Below, one piece after another: positions 9,351 to 16,426 of a DNA stretch of 36,557 nt. Below the pieces are notes generated by a model, which saw nothing but the letters and a program-made list of their open reading frames with translations, was not told the DNA's origin and ran no database searches. The first letter of the stretch is position 1. Every line of letters begins with the position of its first letter. Location: assembly GCA_001873375.1 (NCBI GenBank), contig MNZA01000170.1, positions 1 through 36,557 on the forward strand, read 5' to 3'. Source of the DNA: Oscillatoriales cyanobacterium CG2_30_44_21. GTDB taxonomy: Bacteria; Cyanobacteriota; Cyanobacteriia; Pseudanabaenales; Pseudanabaenaceae. The translations under genes and the position numbers were made by a program.

Positions 9351-9841
9351 TTCTTTTCGCTTAACTCTCGGCTCATGTAGTCAAAGGGAGCAGCTAGCCA
9401 TTCAGCAGAATCGCCAACTTGCTCAAATACAAGTTGTTTCAAAATCTGAATGCCTTGAACTGTAGGACCAATGGGAACGCACAACGAGTTATAGGTTTCA
9501 CGCAAGCCTTGTAAAACTCTTTCGTCAAGGACATCATTGTTACCAGCAATTAGAGCATAGGAAGCATAGCGGAGGTAGTAGTCCATATCGCGCAAGCAGG
9601 CAGCAAAGCGGCGAGTTGTGTATGCATTTCCGCCTGGACGGATTAGATCAGGAACTTCTTCAAATAGCTGCGAGCCAGCTTTGCGAACTAAAGAAGCGGC
9701 ATTGGCGGTAATGGCTGAAGAGGCGGCTAGGCGAGCATTGCCTGTGGCAAAGTAGGACTTGAGGGTATCCATGGCATCGCGGTCAAAGTATTTACCAGTG
9801 GCATCGTAAGCACCAATCAGGCTGGTAATTGCATCCTGCAT
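9344..9841 (-). CDS. apcF: Allophycocyanin beta-18 subunit
   Basis: This is a phycobilisome core subunit of the terminal-emitter trimers that pass energy to photosystem II. The 165-residue product has the phycobiliprotein fold, with Cys82 in AACLRDMDYYLRYA as the phycocyanobilin attachment site and Asn72 in GGNAYTTRR where beta subunits carry methyl-asparagine. SQLFEE.PDLIRPGG, GPTV.GIQILK and the C-terminus FDYMSRELSEKNI distinguish ApcF from ApcB. It is a little shorter than the usual 169 residues owing to a compact segment before the C-terminus, and it has Cys in NSLCVPIG where Gly is usual. A GGAG precedes the ATG. It is unlinked to other phycobilisome genes here, as is usual for apcF. 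Confidence 0.93.
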   Translation of the reverse strand: MQDAITSLIGAYDATGKYFDRDAMDTLKSYFATGNARLAASSAITANAASLVRKAGSQLFEEVPDLIRPGGNAYTTRRFAACLRDMDYYLRYASYALIAGNNDVLDERVLQGLRETYNSLCVPIGPTVQGIQILKQLVFEQVGDSAEWLAAPFDYMSRELSEKNI

Positions 9842-10202
9842 ATAGTTTTCTCCTTATTATTAGCTTTTAAATAAATGTATCGGTAACGTATTTATAAAGT
9901 TTGTAAAGTATATATAACTTAAACTTGGTAACTGACTTATTGCTAGCTACCCAAATCATTTTACTGCGATCGCAGTCCCTAATACGTCACTGCAAGGTAA
10001 GCTTAGACTATTAAAGATTTATTAAATTAAAGATCAATATTTAAGGGTCTACACTTAGCAGCACTTTGGCTAGGCTTAGGCACTGACTTTTTGACACCAG
10101 AACTAAATCCTAGGGTTCAACTTAATTGAGTAAACTAAGTAACCCTAAATAATTTTTTTGTAGAGCAATGCTAAGAAATGAGTTTACTGCGAGGCTAGGC
10201 GT
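9842..10202. other. 361-base gap between divergent apcF and the FIST gene
   Basis: No ORF is supported here. The apcF-proximal part is AT-rich with TATA-like stretches (for example TATATATAAC near 9912), fitting the apcF promoter, but I cannot fix -35/-10 boxes. One HIP1 site is present. On the plus strand, 10111-10160 contains a hairpin followed by a T-run, listed separately. Confidence 0.5.
10111..10158 (+). terminator. Hairpin plus T-run upstream of the FIST gene: attenuator or end of a small RNA
   Basis: TAGGGTT (10111-10117) pairs with AACCCTA (10141-10147). Inside it ACTTA pairs with TAAGT. AATAATTTTTTT follows directly, giving the form of an intrinsic terminator reading rightward. No upstream plus-strand gene needs it, so it may end an unannotated RNA starting in 9842-10110 or act in the leader of the FIST gene. 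Confidence 0.4.
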
Positions 10203-11411
10203 ATGAATTGGGTTACTAGTCTTTCGACAAAAATATCGTTAGAAGCGGCGGTGCAGGATTTAGCGCAGCAAGTTTTGGCATTGCTTGGCGATCGCTCTCT
10301 CGATTTAGGGTTTTTATTTGTTTCCACAGCGTTTGCCAGTGACTATCCGCGACTATTGCCACTTTTAGCCGAAAAGTTACCGATCAAAAAATTAATCGGT
10401 TGTTCGGGCGGCGGCATTGTCGGCAATGGTCAAGAATTTGAGGATAAGCCCGCAATTTCCCTACTGATCGGTCATCTGCCCGATGCTGAGGTGAAAATAT
10501 TTCACTTAGATGATAGCGATTTGCCTGACTTGGATAGCTCACCCGATCGCTGGCAAAGCTTAACTGGTGTCGATCCAGCAACGGAGCCTAATTTTGTATT
10601 GGTTGGTGATCCCTTCTCATTTCCGATCAATGACTTGATCCAAGGTTTAGACTTTGCTTATCCGAATGCAGTCAAAGTGGGCGGTTTGGCGAGTAGCGGC
10701 GGCATGGGAGCCAATGCTTTATTTTGCTTTTATGAAGAAGGAAAGTACAAGCTTTATCGCACAGGACTTTTGGGTGTGGCGCTATGGGGAGACATCACCA
10801 TTGATCCAGTGGTGGCTCAAGGATGTCGCCCCATTGGGAAGATTTTGCAGGTGTCTGAATGCGAACGCAATCTGATTTTAGGTTTGGAAGGTAAGCCGCC
10901 CTTGAGTCTATTGCAAGATACGGTGGGTGGGCTGAGCCAAAGCGATCGCGAGTTAGCGCAGCATTCTCTATTCATCGGCGTAGTCATGAATGAGTTCAAG
11001 GCTAATCCTTCGCAGGGAGATTTTTTAATTCGCAATATTATTGGTGTTGACCCCCGATCTGGCGCGATCGCCGTTGGCGATCGGATGCGTCCTGGTCAAC
11101 GGATTCAGCTACACTTGCGCGATGGCAAGGCTTCGGCGGAAGATCTCGAAGAAGCGATGATTAATTATCTAAATCATTTGAACCTAGAGTCTCCTAATAT
11201 TGCACCTACGGCAGCCTTGATGTTTTCTTGTATGGGTCGGGGCGAGAGGCTATACAACAAGCCTAATTTTGATTCGGAAATATTACAAAAACACCTTGGC
11301 TTAATTCCGTTGGGTGGCTTTTTCTGTTCAGGAGAGATTGGTCCTGTGGGAGGGACAACTTTCTTGCATGGCTATACTTCTGTTTTTGGAATTTTAAGAC
11401 CTAAAAGTTAA
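10203..11411 (+). CDS. FIST-domain sensory protein
   Basis: This 402-residue protein has a FIST N-terminal domain (about 1-220; the GCSGGGIVG segment at about 67-75 is characteristic) and a FIST C-terminal domain (about 230-395, ending IPLGGFFCSGEIGPVGG...LHGYTSVFGIL). FIST domains are predicted to bind small ligands such as amino acids and are often linked to signal transduction. Here there is no fused output domain and no transmembrane segment, so it is probably a cytosolic stand-alone sensor or enzyme. The neighbours give no partner. A purine-rich GAGG lies upstream of the ATG. The hairpin at 11434-11494 follows the stop. Confidence 0.85.
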   Translation: MNWVTSLSTKISLEAAVQDLAQQVLALLGDRSLDLGFLFVSTAFASDYPRLLPLLAEKLPIKKLIGCSGGGIVGNGQEFEDKPAISLLIGHLPDAEVKIFHLDDSDLPDLDSSPDRWQSLTGVDPATEPNFVLVGDPFSFPINDLIQGLDFAYPNAVKVGGLASSGGMGANALFCFYEEGKYKLYRTGLLGVALWGDITIDPVVAQGCRPIGKILQVSECERNLILGLEGKPPLSLLQDTVGGLSQSDRELAQHSLFIGVVMNEFKANPSQGDFLIRNIIGVDPRSGAIAVGDRMRPGQRIQLHLRDGKASAEDLEEAMINYLNHLNLESPNIAPTAALMFSCMGRGERLYNKPNFDSEILQKHLGLIPLGGFFCSGEIGPVGGTTFLHGYTSVFGILRPKS

Positions 11412-11433
11412 GAGTTACAGCGCTTTGCGCCTA

Positions 11434-11494
11434 CTTAAACCCCAAAAAATAAGTGGCGGCGCGAAGCGCCGCCACTTATTTTTTGGGGTTTAAG
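11434..11494. terminator. 29-bp-arm perfect hairpin after the FIST gene
   Basis: The arm CTTAAACCCCAAAAAATAAG...GGCGGCGC has a gaa loop and an exact complement. It is preceded by the shared motif TACAGCGCTTTGCGC-ct-ACTTAAA, part of which enters the stem. Confidence 0.75.
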
Positions 11495-11563
11495 GATGTA
11501 GTTTTGCGAATAGTTACAAATACTTAGTTACGACTGTTCCCATGCTAATTTGGGAATACATGG

Positions 11564-11680
11564 CAGTAATTAAGTAGCTAGGCATAAGTAAACTAAAAAC
11601 CAAAAAGGTTGTTCCGCCCGCTACGCGGGCGGAACAACCTCTGGTTTTAGTTTTTACTTATCTCAGCTACTCAATTACTG
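11564..11680. mobile_element. MITE-like inverted-repeat element, 117 bp
   Basis: The two ends match as inverted repeats: CAGTAATTaAGTAGCTaGGCATAAGTAAA at the left and its near complement at the right. The centre is a perfect hairpin AGGTTGTTCCGCCCGC-tac-GCGGGCGGAACAACCT. Related copies lie at 20506-20603 and, interrupted, at 16122-16402. It has no coding capacity, so it would have to be mobilised in trans. Confidence 0.65.
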
Positions 11681-11751
11681 ATGAGCGCAAAGCCTCTCTC
11701 AATTGAAGATTGCTGTAACTAAGAGATAGGGAATATCTAAGGATTAATTGA

Positions 11752-12156
11752 ATGTCTGATTTACATTCCATCGGTGTGCTTGGTGATTATTTGGGTAACT
11801 TCTCGCGATCGCATTGTGTATCGATATGTGCGTTCCTTGTACCTGCCAACTTGATTGTTACTTCCCAAACGATTCTATTCACAATTTTAAAGCGATCGCC
11901 TGTTCAGATTTTTACAATTAGTATCAGTGCGATCGTCTACGCTTCGCTAATGATTGCCCATGTGGCTAGTTGGTATATTGTTGGCGTGGTGATGGCTCCC
12001 ACTTTTATCTTGATGTTTTTGGGGATAACTTGCTTGGGAACTAATTGTGTTGCGCTTTGGCTAAAAGTTAAGCAGATTGAAATTGATTATTTAGGAATTC
12101 TTAAAAAGTCTGTTCCGATTAATTGGTTCTCTCGCAGGATGTCGGTTACTAATTGA
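11752..12156 (+). CDS. Small integral membrane protein of unknown function
   Basis: This 134-residue protein is preceded by AAGGA at good spacing before the ATG. The N-terminal part is followed by three hydrophobic stretches, at about 26-46, 52-74 and 77-102. The segment GDYLGNFSRSHCVSICAFLVPANL looks conserved-like to me, but I cannot assign a named family. The C-terminus is basic and presumably cytosolic. It has its own hairpin terminator starting on the stop codon and is convergent with the CSP41-like gene. Confidence 0.65.
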   Translation: MSDLHSIGVLGDYLGNFSRSHCVSICAFLVPANLIVTSQTILFTILKRSPVQIFTISISAIVYASLMIAHVASWYIVGVVMAPTFILMFLGITCLGTNCVALWLKVKQIEIDYLGILKKSVPINWFSRRMSVTN

Positions 12157-12194
12157 AAGTAAAAAGAGAGCGCAGAGCGCTCTCTTTTTACTTT
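12156..12194. terminator. Hairpin at the end of the small membrane protein gene
   Basis: The 18-bp perfect arm AAAGTAAAAAGAGAGCGC has an aga loop and begins on the last base of the stop codon. In both directions the outer arm is T-rich, so it can serve both this gene and the convergent CSP41-like gene. Confidence 0.7.
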
Positions 12195-12212
12195 TGAAAT
12201 GGCGGTGCTTCG

Positions 12213-13154
12213 TTATTTTAAAATTTGGTCATCAGTGGAAAAGTCAATGTCGGCTTGACCGCGTTGACTAACTAGATAGTCTTGTTCAAAGGAAGTTTTT
12301 AGTCCAGAAACAAGATCGTATTTTGGTTGCCAGTTGAGGTCTTGAATAGCTTTGTTAACGGTCGCGAAGAAATGCTGCAAGCGGAAGGGGAAAGCCTTTT
12401 TCTTGCCAAAGTCAAAGGCTTTGGGATTGTAGTACACAAAGTTTAATTGGCTAGGATCTTTGCCTGCGGCGATCGCGCATTGCTTGGCAAGTCCAATAAA
12501 AGTGACATAGCGAGTATCGGACACATTATAAATTTCACCGATCGCTTTTTGGTTTCCTAAGACTGCGACCATGGCGCTAGCAAGGTCTTCGACATGACCA
12601 AGTTGAGTAATAAATTTGCCATTTGCTGGGATCGGAATGGGGCGATCGCGCACGATTCGGTCAAAGAACCAAGCTTCTACATCATTATAGTTTTGTGGAC
12701 CATAGATGTAAGTCGGACGAATGGATGTGTAAGGAAATCCAGTTTCGGCTCGTAACTGTTGCAAATAGGCTTCGGTGTCGAGTTTGCCACTGTGACGACT
12801 CTTGGGGTCAGTGGCATCGGTTTCTGCATAGGGCAGTACATCACTGTCGAGATATACGCCAGCCGAACTCATGTAGACAAAATGTTGTAAGCGATCGCGA
12901 AAAATCTCTACCAATGGCTGAGTATCACTCAACTCGCGACTATTGTTATCAAAAATCACTTCAAAAGATTCATCGCCTAGCTTTTCTTGAAGCTGTTGCG
13001 GATCAGTGCGATCGCCGATGATTGTCCGCAGTCCCGCCACAGGTGAGGGCTTTTTGCCGCGATTGAATAGGGTGACATCATGCCCTTGGGCAACTAATTG
13101 TTTGACGAGAGACACACCGATAAATCTAGTGCCACCCATGACTAAAATTTTCAT
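12213..13154 (-). CDS. NAD-dependent epimerase/dehydratase-fold protein, CSP41-like
   Basis: The 313-residue protein has an N-terminal Rossmann motif MGGTRFIG (6-13) and SSAGVY (about 95-100), and it resembles the chloroplast stem-loop binding proteins CSP41a/b and their cyanobacterial homologues. The usual catalytic YxxxK of the short-chain dehydrogenase/epimerase superfamily is not evident: the region reads SRHSGKLDTE, with no Tyr in place, as I recall for CSP41. CSP41 proteins bind RNA and associate with ribosomes and transcripts in plastids, so an RNA-related role is plausible, but sugar-nucleotide chemistry cannot be excluded. It is divergent from the amidase gene; that divergent promoter region carries a GC-core hairpin. 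Confidence 0.82.
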   Translation of the reverse strand: MKILVMGGTRFIGVSLVKQLVAQGHDVTLFNRGKKPSPVAGLRTIIGDRTDPQQLQEKLGDESFEVIFDNNSRELSDTQPLVEIFRDRLQHFVYMSSAGVYLDSDVLPYAETDATDPKSRHSGKLDTEAYLQQLRAETGFPYTSIRPTYIYGPQNYNDVEAWFFDRIVRDRPIPIPANGKFITQLGHVEDLASAMVAVLGNQKAIGEIYNVSDTRYVTFIGLAKQCAIAAGKDPSQLNFVYYNPKAFDFGKKKAFPFRLQHFFATVNKAIQDLNWQPKYDLVSGLKTSFEQDYLVSQRGQADIDFSTDDQILK

Positions 13155-13210
13155 TATTTAAAATTGCTGTTGTGAACTCTCCTAATTATGAAACTGATCG
13201 GGAATTTTAG

Positions 13211-13245
13211 AAATGAGTTGCGGCGCAAAGCGCCGCAACTCATTT
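13211..13245. repeat. GC-core hairpin inside a divergent promoter region
   Basis: The 16-bp perfect arm AAATGAGTTGCGGCGC has an aaa loop. It lies between the starts of the CSP41-like and amidase genes, so it cannot be a terminator of either. A similar element with the same GAGTTGCGGCGC sequence is at 23791-23819, also between divergent genes. Confidence 0.7.
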
Positions 13246-13326
13246 TGGGTTTTGCAATGGCGCTTTGCGCCCCCAGTCAATCTCTGGGTTACACTTGGCA
13301 ATGGCGAAAGATAATTGAGAGACATT

Positions 13327-15162
13327 ATGCGGCGATTGATCGGAATTTTTTTAATTGGGATGCTGAGCTTCCTAGCTGCCAAGAGTCTTAGCGCTCAAAC
13401 CCCAAACCAAGAATTTATCCCGCCCAAGGGGCTGCATCTCACCTATCCACCATTGCAACACCAGACAACTAGCGATCGCCTATTTTTTATTGGTACTGCG
13501 CCTAAAAATGGCAATGTCAGCATCAATGACAAGTTAATCCAACGCAGCGATGCGGGGCATTTTGCGCCAAGCTTGCCGCTGCAATTGGGTGAAAATAATT
13601 TCAATATTGAATATGCTGAGGGAACAGGCGATCACCCTCCCGAAAAGATCAATGTCAAAGTCATCCGAGCATCGCGGATTGCCCTCCCTCCCACAGAATT
13701 TGGCTTTATTAGTGATTCGTTATTTCCCGCCGTTGATATTGCCAGACAACCTAACGAAAGAATTTGTTTTGATGCGATCGCCACGCCCAAAACGGCAGTC
13801 TCGGTCAGAGTAGGGGATCAGAACATCGCCATGTTGCCCCGCCGCCGCAATGTCCAACTACCACCCAACTCCTCGGTACTCACAGGCGACAATGAAGCCA
13901 ATGCCGAGTCACCTTCAGGCTATTTTCGTGGTTGCACTACTTTTGAAGTCGCAGGACAATTGGGCAAACCTGAGTATGAACTGCGCCAAGGAGATCGCCT
14001 GATCAAGCAAGCAGCCAAAGGTAAACTAGAAATCTTATCGCCCAAAGAATTCCAGATTGCCCATGTGAAGGCGATCGCGGCTGATGCTCGGACAGGCGCA
14101 AGTACGGACTTCTCACGACTAACGCCTTTACCCCAAGGCACAAAAGCTCTAATTACAGGCAAACAAGGGAACTGGCTTAGGTTTGACTATGGTGGCTGGG
14201 TCAGAGATAGCCTTGTCACCATCGAAGAGGTGGAAACTCTTCCCAAATCAATTGTGCGGAGCGTTAGTACTAAGCGTATTGTCAATTCTCTAAATAACAT
14301 TTGGACAGAAGTAAAGATTCCTCTTGAAGTGCCAGTGCCAATTTCCATTGTGCAAAGCGATCGCCTATTGACACTGACGCTGCACAATGTCACCGCGCAA
14401 ACTGACACTATTTCCATCGATCCAGATTCGATCATTAATAAAATAGATTGGGAACAAGCAGATCCCGACAAGGTAATTTACAAAATTCAGCTTAAACCCA
14501 AACAACAGTGGGGATACAAGGTTCTCTATCAAGGCACAAATTTAATTATTGCTCTCAAACATCCACCGCAAATTTCTCAACAGACGGCAGAAACAACACC
14601 TTTGCAAGGCACTAAAATCTTGCTCGATGCAGGACATGGTAGCCAAGAAGATTTAGGCTCTCGTGGACCAACGGGCTATCCTGAAAAGGATGTCACCCTA
14701 ATTACTTCCAAACTCCTAGAAACAGAACTGCGATCGCGTGGTGCTAAAGTAATCATGACTCGCACCGATGACTCAGATGTATTGCTGGAGCCGAGAGTTA
14801 ACCTGATTAATCAAGAAGAACCAACTCTCGCAATCAGTATTCACTACAATGCCCTTCCAGACGATGGCGACGCGATCAATACGGCGGGCGTTGGAGCTTT
14901 TTGGTACAATTCTCAAGCTCAAGACTTTGCCAGTTTTATCAACACCTATCTAGTTAAAAAACTTGATCGCCGTGATTATGGAGTTTTCTGGAATAACCTT
15001 GCCCTCGCCCGTCCGACAATAGCGCCATCGGTTCTTTTAGAATTAGGCTTTATGATCAATCCTGTGGAATTTGAATGGATTATTGATCCCCAACAGCAAC
15101 AGATACTTACTAAAACTCTGGCTGATGGTATTACTGAGTGGATTCTCAATGCTGTTAACTGA
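13327..15162 (+). CDS. N-acetylmuramoyl-L-alanine amidase (AmiC-type, periplasmic)
   Basis: This peptidoglycan hydrolase cleaves between MurNAc and the stem peptide, probably in septal wall splitting and cell-cell communication. A signal peptide (MRRLIGIFLIGMLSFLAAKSLSAQ) is followed by about 390 residues of beta-rich AMIN-like and linker sequence. The Amidase_3 domain occupies about the last 180 residues. Its Zn and catalytic residues are visible: His in LLDAGHG, Glu in GYPEKDV, His in ISIHYNA and Glu in VLLELGFMINP. The track starts at TTG 13315, but the ATG at 13327 has GAGAG five bases upstream and opens directly on the signal peptide. Its 3' end overlaps the AEC permease gene by 14 bases. 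Confidence 0.92.
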   Translation: MRRLIGIFLIGMLSFLAAKSLSAQTPNQEFIPPKGLHLTYPPLQHQTTSDRLFFIGTAPKNGNVSINDKLIQRSDAGHFAPSLPLQLGENNFNIEYAEGTGDHPPEKINVKVIRASRIALPPTEFGFISDSLFPAVDIARQPNERICFDAIATPKTAVSVRVGDQNIAMLPRRRNVQLPPNSSVLTGDNEANAESPSGYFRGCTTFEVAGQLGKPEYELRQGDRLIKQAAKGKLEILSPKEFQIAHVKAIAADARTGASTDFSRLTPLPQGTKALITGKQGNWLRFDYGGWVRDSLVTIEEVETLPKSIVRSVSTKRIVNSLNNIWTEVKIPLEVPVPISIVQSDRLLTLTLHNVTAQTDTISIDPDSIINKIDWEQADPDKVIYKIQLKPKQQWGYKVLYQGTNLIIALKHPPQISQQTAETTPLQGTKILLDAGHGSQEDLGSRGPTGYPEKDVTLITSKLLETELRSRGAKVIMTRTDDSDVLLEPRVNLINQEEPTLAISIHYNALPDDGDAINTAGVGAFWYNSQAQDFASFINTYLVKKLDRRDYGVFWNNLALARPTIAPSVLLELGFMINPVEFEWIIDPQQQQILTKTLADGITEWILNAVN

Positions 15163-16105
15163 TAGTCTCAATTTCTGGTCTGTCTTCCACTTGGGGGATC
15201 TTGCCAATGCATATTTTCCATTAGTTTTATGGACAGGTGTGGGATTAGTTATTTCCAGATTTGCTTCTGCTAATTTATCGAAATATTTGGGCGTGGGACT
15301 CTATTGGGTGGGTGTGCCGTTACAGCTATTTGTGTTAGCCAGACATACGGAGTTCTCAGATACACCTTACATTCCTTATGTGGCGATCGCTACTTTAGTC
15401 CTCAGTTGGTTGCTTGCCCTAATTGGCTGGCAGTTTGCCAAACGCGAAGATAGCGATCGCTCTAGTTTGGGAAGCTTTATTTTGGCGACAATGCTCGGTA
15501 ACACGGGTTTTGTGGGCTTAACCTTAACCAATTCCTTAACCAGTTCCACTTATACCGATTGGGCAGTTCTCTATAGCATCGCCAGTAATGTCGCTGGCAA
15601 TTATGGAATTGCTGTATTTATCGCTAGTTACTTCGGCAAGAGTGACGTAAAGCCGCCTTGGTGGAAACTAATCCTTAACGTGGCAACTGTGCCAAGTCTG
15701 TGGGCTTTTGCGATCGGTTGGTACACTCGTCCAATTGGCTTGCCTCAGTCCATTGAGTCAGCGCTCGACACAGGCATCTGGATTACGATCGCCTTTGCCC
15801 TCACCCTAGTTGGGTTACGTCTCGGTAAAATCGAGAAATGGGAAAGCCTCAAACCCGCGGCGATCGCCGCAGGTTTACGGGTAGGACTTGTGCCATTAGC
15901 GATCGGTTTAGGTGCGACCGCCTTTGGCTTGAGAGACGATCCCCGCTTGATCTTAACTTTGATGTCTGGTACACCCACAGGTTTGTCGGTGCTGATCTTG
16001 GCAGAAGTGTATAACCTAGATCGCGATTTGCTAATCAGCACGATCGCCCTTTCTTTTGTCGGCTTAATTTTCGCATTACCAATCTGGATTGTCTGCTTCA
16101 GCTAA
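15149..16105 (+). CDS. AEC-family permease (auxin-efflux-carrier-like)
   Basis: This integral membrane protein has about ten helices. The segments LATMLGNTGFVGLTLTNS and MSGTPTGLSVLILAEVYNLDRDL are characteristic of AEC transporters, which move organic anions or small metabolites. The substrate is unknown. The track's start at 15071 lies well inside the amidase gene; the ATG at 15149 gives a 318-residue product, has GAG upstream, and overlaps the amidase stop by only 14 bases, which points to translational coupling. It is followed by the repeat-filled gap at 16106-16426. Confidence 0.82.
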   Translation: MLLTDSLNFWSVFHLGDLANAYFPLVLWTGVGLVISRFASANLSKYLGVGLYWVGVPLQLFVLARHTEFSDTPYIPYVAIATLVLSWLLALIGWQFAKREDSDRSSLGSFILATMLGNTGFVGLTLTNSLTSSTYTDWAVLYSIASNVAGNYGIAVFIASYFGKSDVKPPWWKLILNVATVPSLWAFAIGWYTRPIGLPQSIESALDTGIWITIAFALTLVGLRLGKIEKWESLKPAAIAAGLRVGLVPLAIGLGATAFGLRDDPRLILTLMSGTPTGLSVLILAEVYNLDRDLLISTIALSFVGLIFALPIWIVCFS

Positions 16106-16186
16106 ATCATTAATTTGATATAAGTAGCTAGGCAGGAGTAAACCCAAAAGTATGTTTCGTCCGCTACGCGGACGAAACATACTTTT

Positions 16187-16281
16187 GGGTTAGGACTTAC
16201 GCAAAAATGACTTAAAACTAGATTGCAAGGGCAATTCATGAATTGCCCTTACAATGCGTTGGTTTGCGTAAGTCCCAACCC
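16187..16281. mobile_element. MITE with GGACTTACGCA terminal repeats
   Basis: The ends GGGTTAGGACTTACGCAAA and TTTGCGTAAGTCCCAACCC are inverted repeats with a single mismatch. The interior contains the palindrome AGGGCAATTCATGAATTGCCCT. There is no transposase; the element would need one supplied in trans. Confidence 0.65.
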
Positions 16282-16289
16282 ACGAAGTT

Positions 16290-16353
16290 ATACCAATTCC
16301 AGTATGGTTTTTAAAATAAAGAAATAGCGTAGCCATTTCTTTATTTGGTATTA
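16290..16353. repeat. ATACCAA...TTGGTAT inverted-repeat element
   Basis: Short ends TATACCAA/TTGGTATTA enclose the stem AAATAAAGAAATAGC-gta-GCCATTTCTTTATTT with one mismatch. It is the same family as bases 30-66 of the window. Confidence 0.55.
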
Positions 16354-16426
16354 TTCCGCCCGCTACGCGGGCGAAATAACCTCTAGGTTTGCTTAGCCAC
16401 TTAAAAGTTTAGAAGGAAAGTTAGTT

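Larger units (their letters stand above)
11412..11751. other. 340-base gap filled by two repeats
   Basis: It holds the motif TACAGCGCTTTGCGC (11416-11430), the long hairpin at 11434-11494 and the 117-bp inverted-repeat element at 11564-11680. No ORF is supported. Confidence 0.7.
16106..16426. repeat. 321-base gap made of stacked repeats
   Basis: In order it holds the left end of the 11564-type element (AGTAGCTAGGCA, 16123-16134), a perfect 24-bp-arm hairpin (16141-16191), a GGACTTACGCA element (16187-16281), an ATACCAA...TTGGTAT hairpin element (16290-16353), and a GCGGGCG hairpin with the right end of the first element (16351-16402). No ORF is supported. AAGGAAAG near 16413 is the ribosome binding site of the FTR1 gene. 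Confidence 0.7.

Noticed and set aside
10091-10096. TTGACA as a -35 box for the FIST gene
   Set aside because: No acceptable -10 hexamer lies 16-18 bases downstream; that stretch is the left arm of the hairpin.
12623-13021. 132-residue plus-strand ORF
   Set aside because: Antisense to the CSP41-like gene and composed of an implausible mix of Arg, His, Cys and Trp.
16106-16426. A complete insertion sequence
   Set aside because: Terminal inverted repeats are present, but there is no ORF that could encode a transposase.
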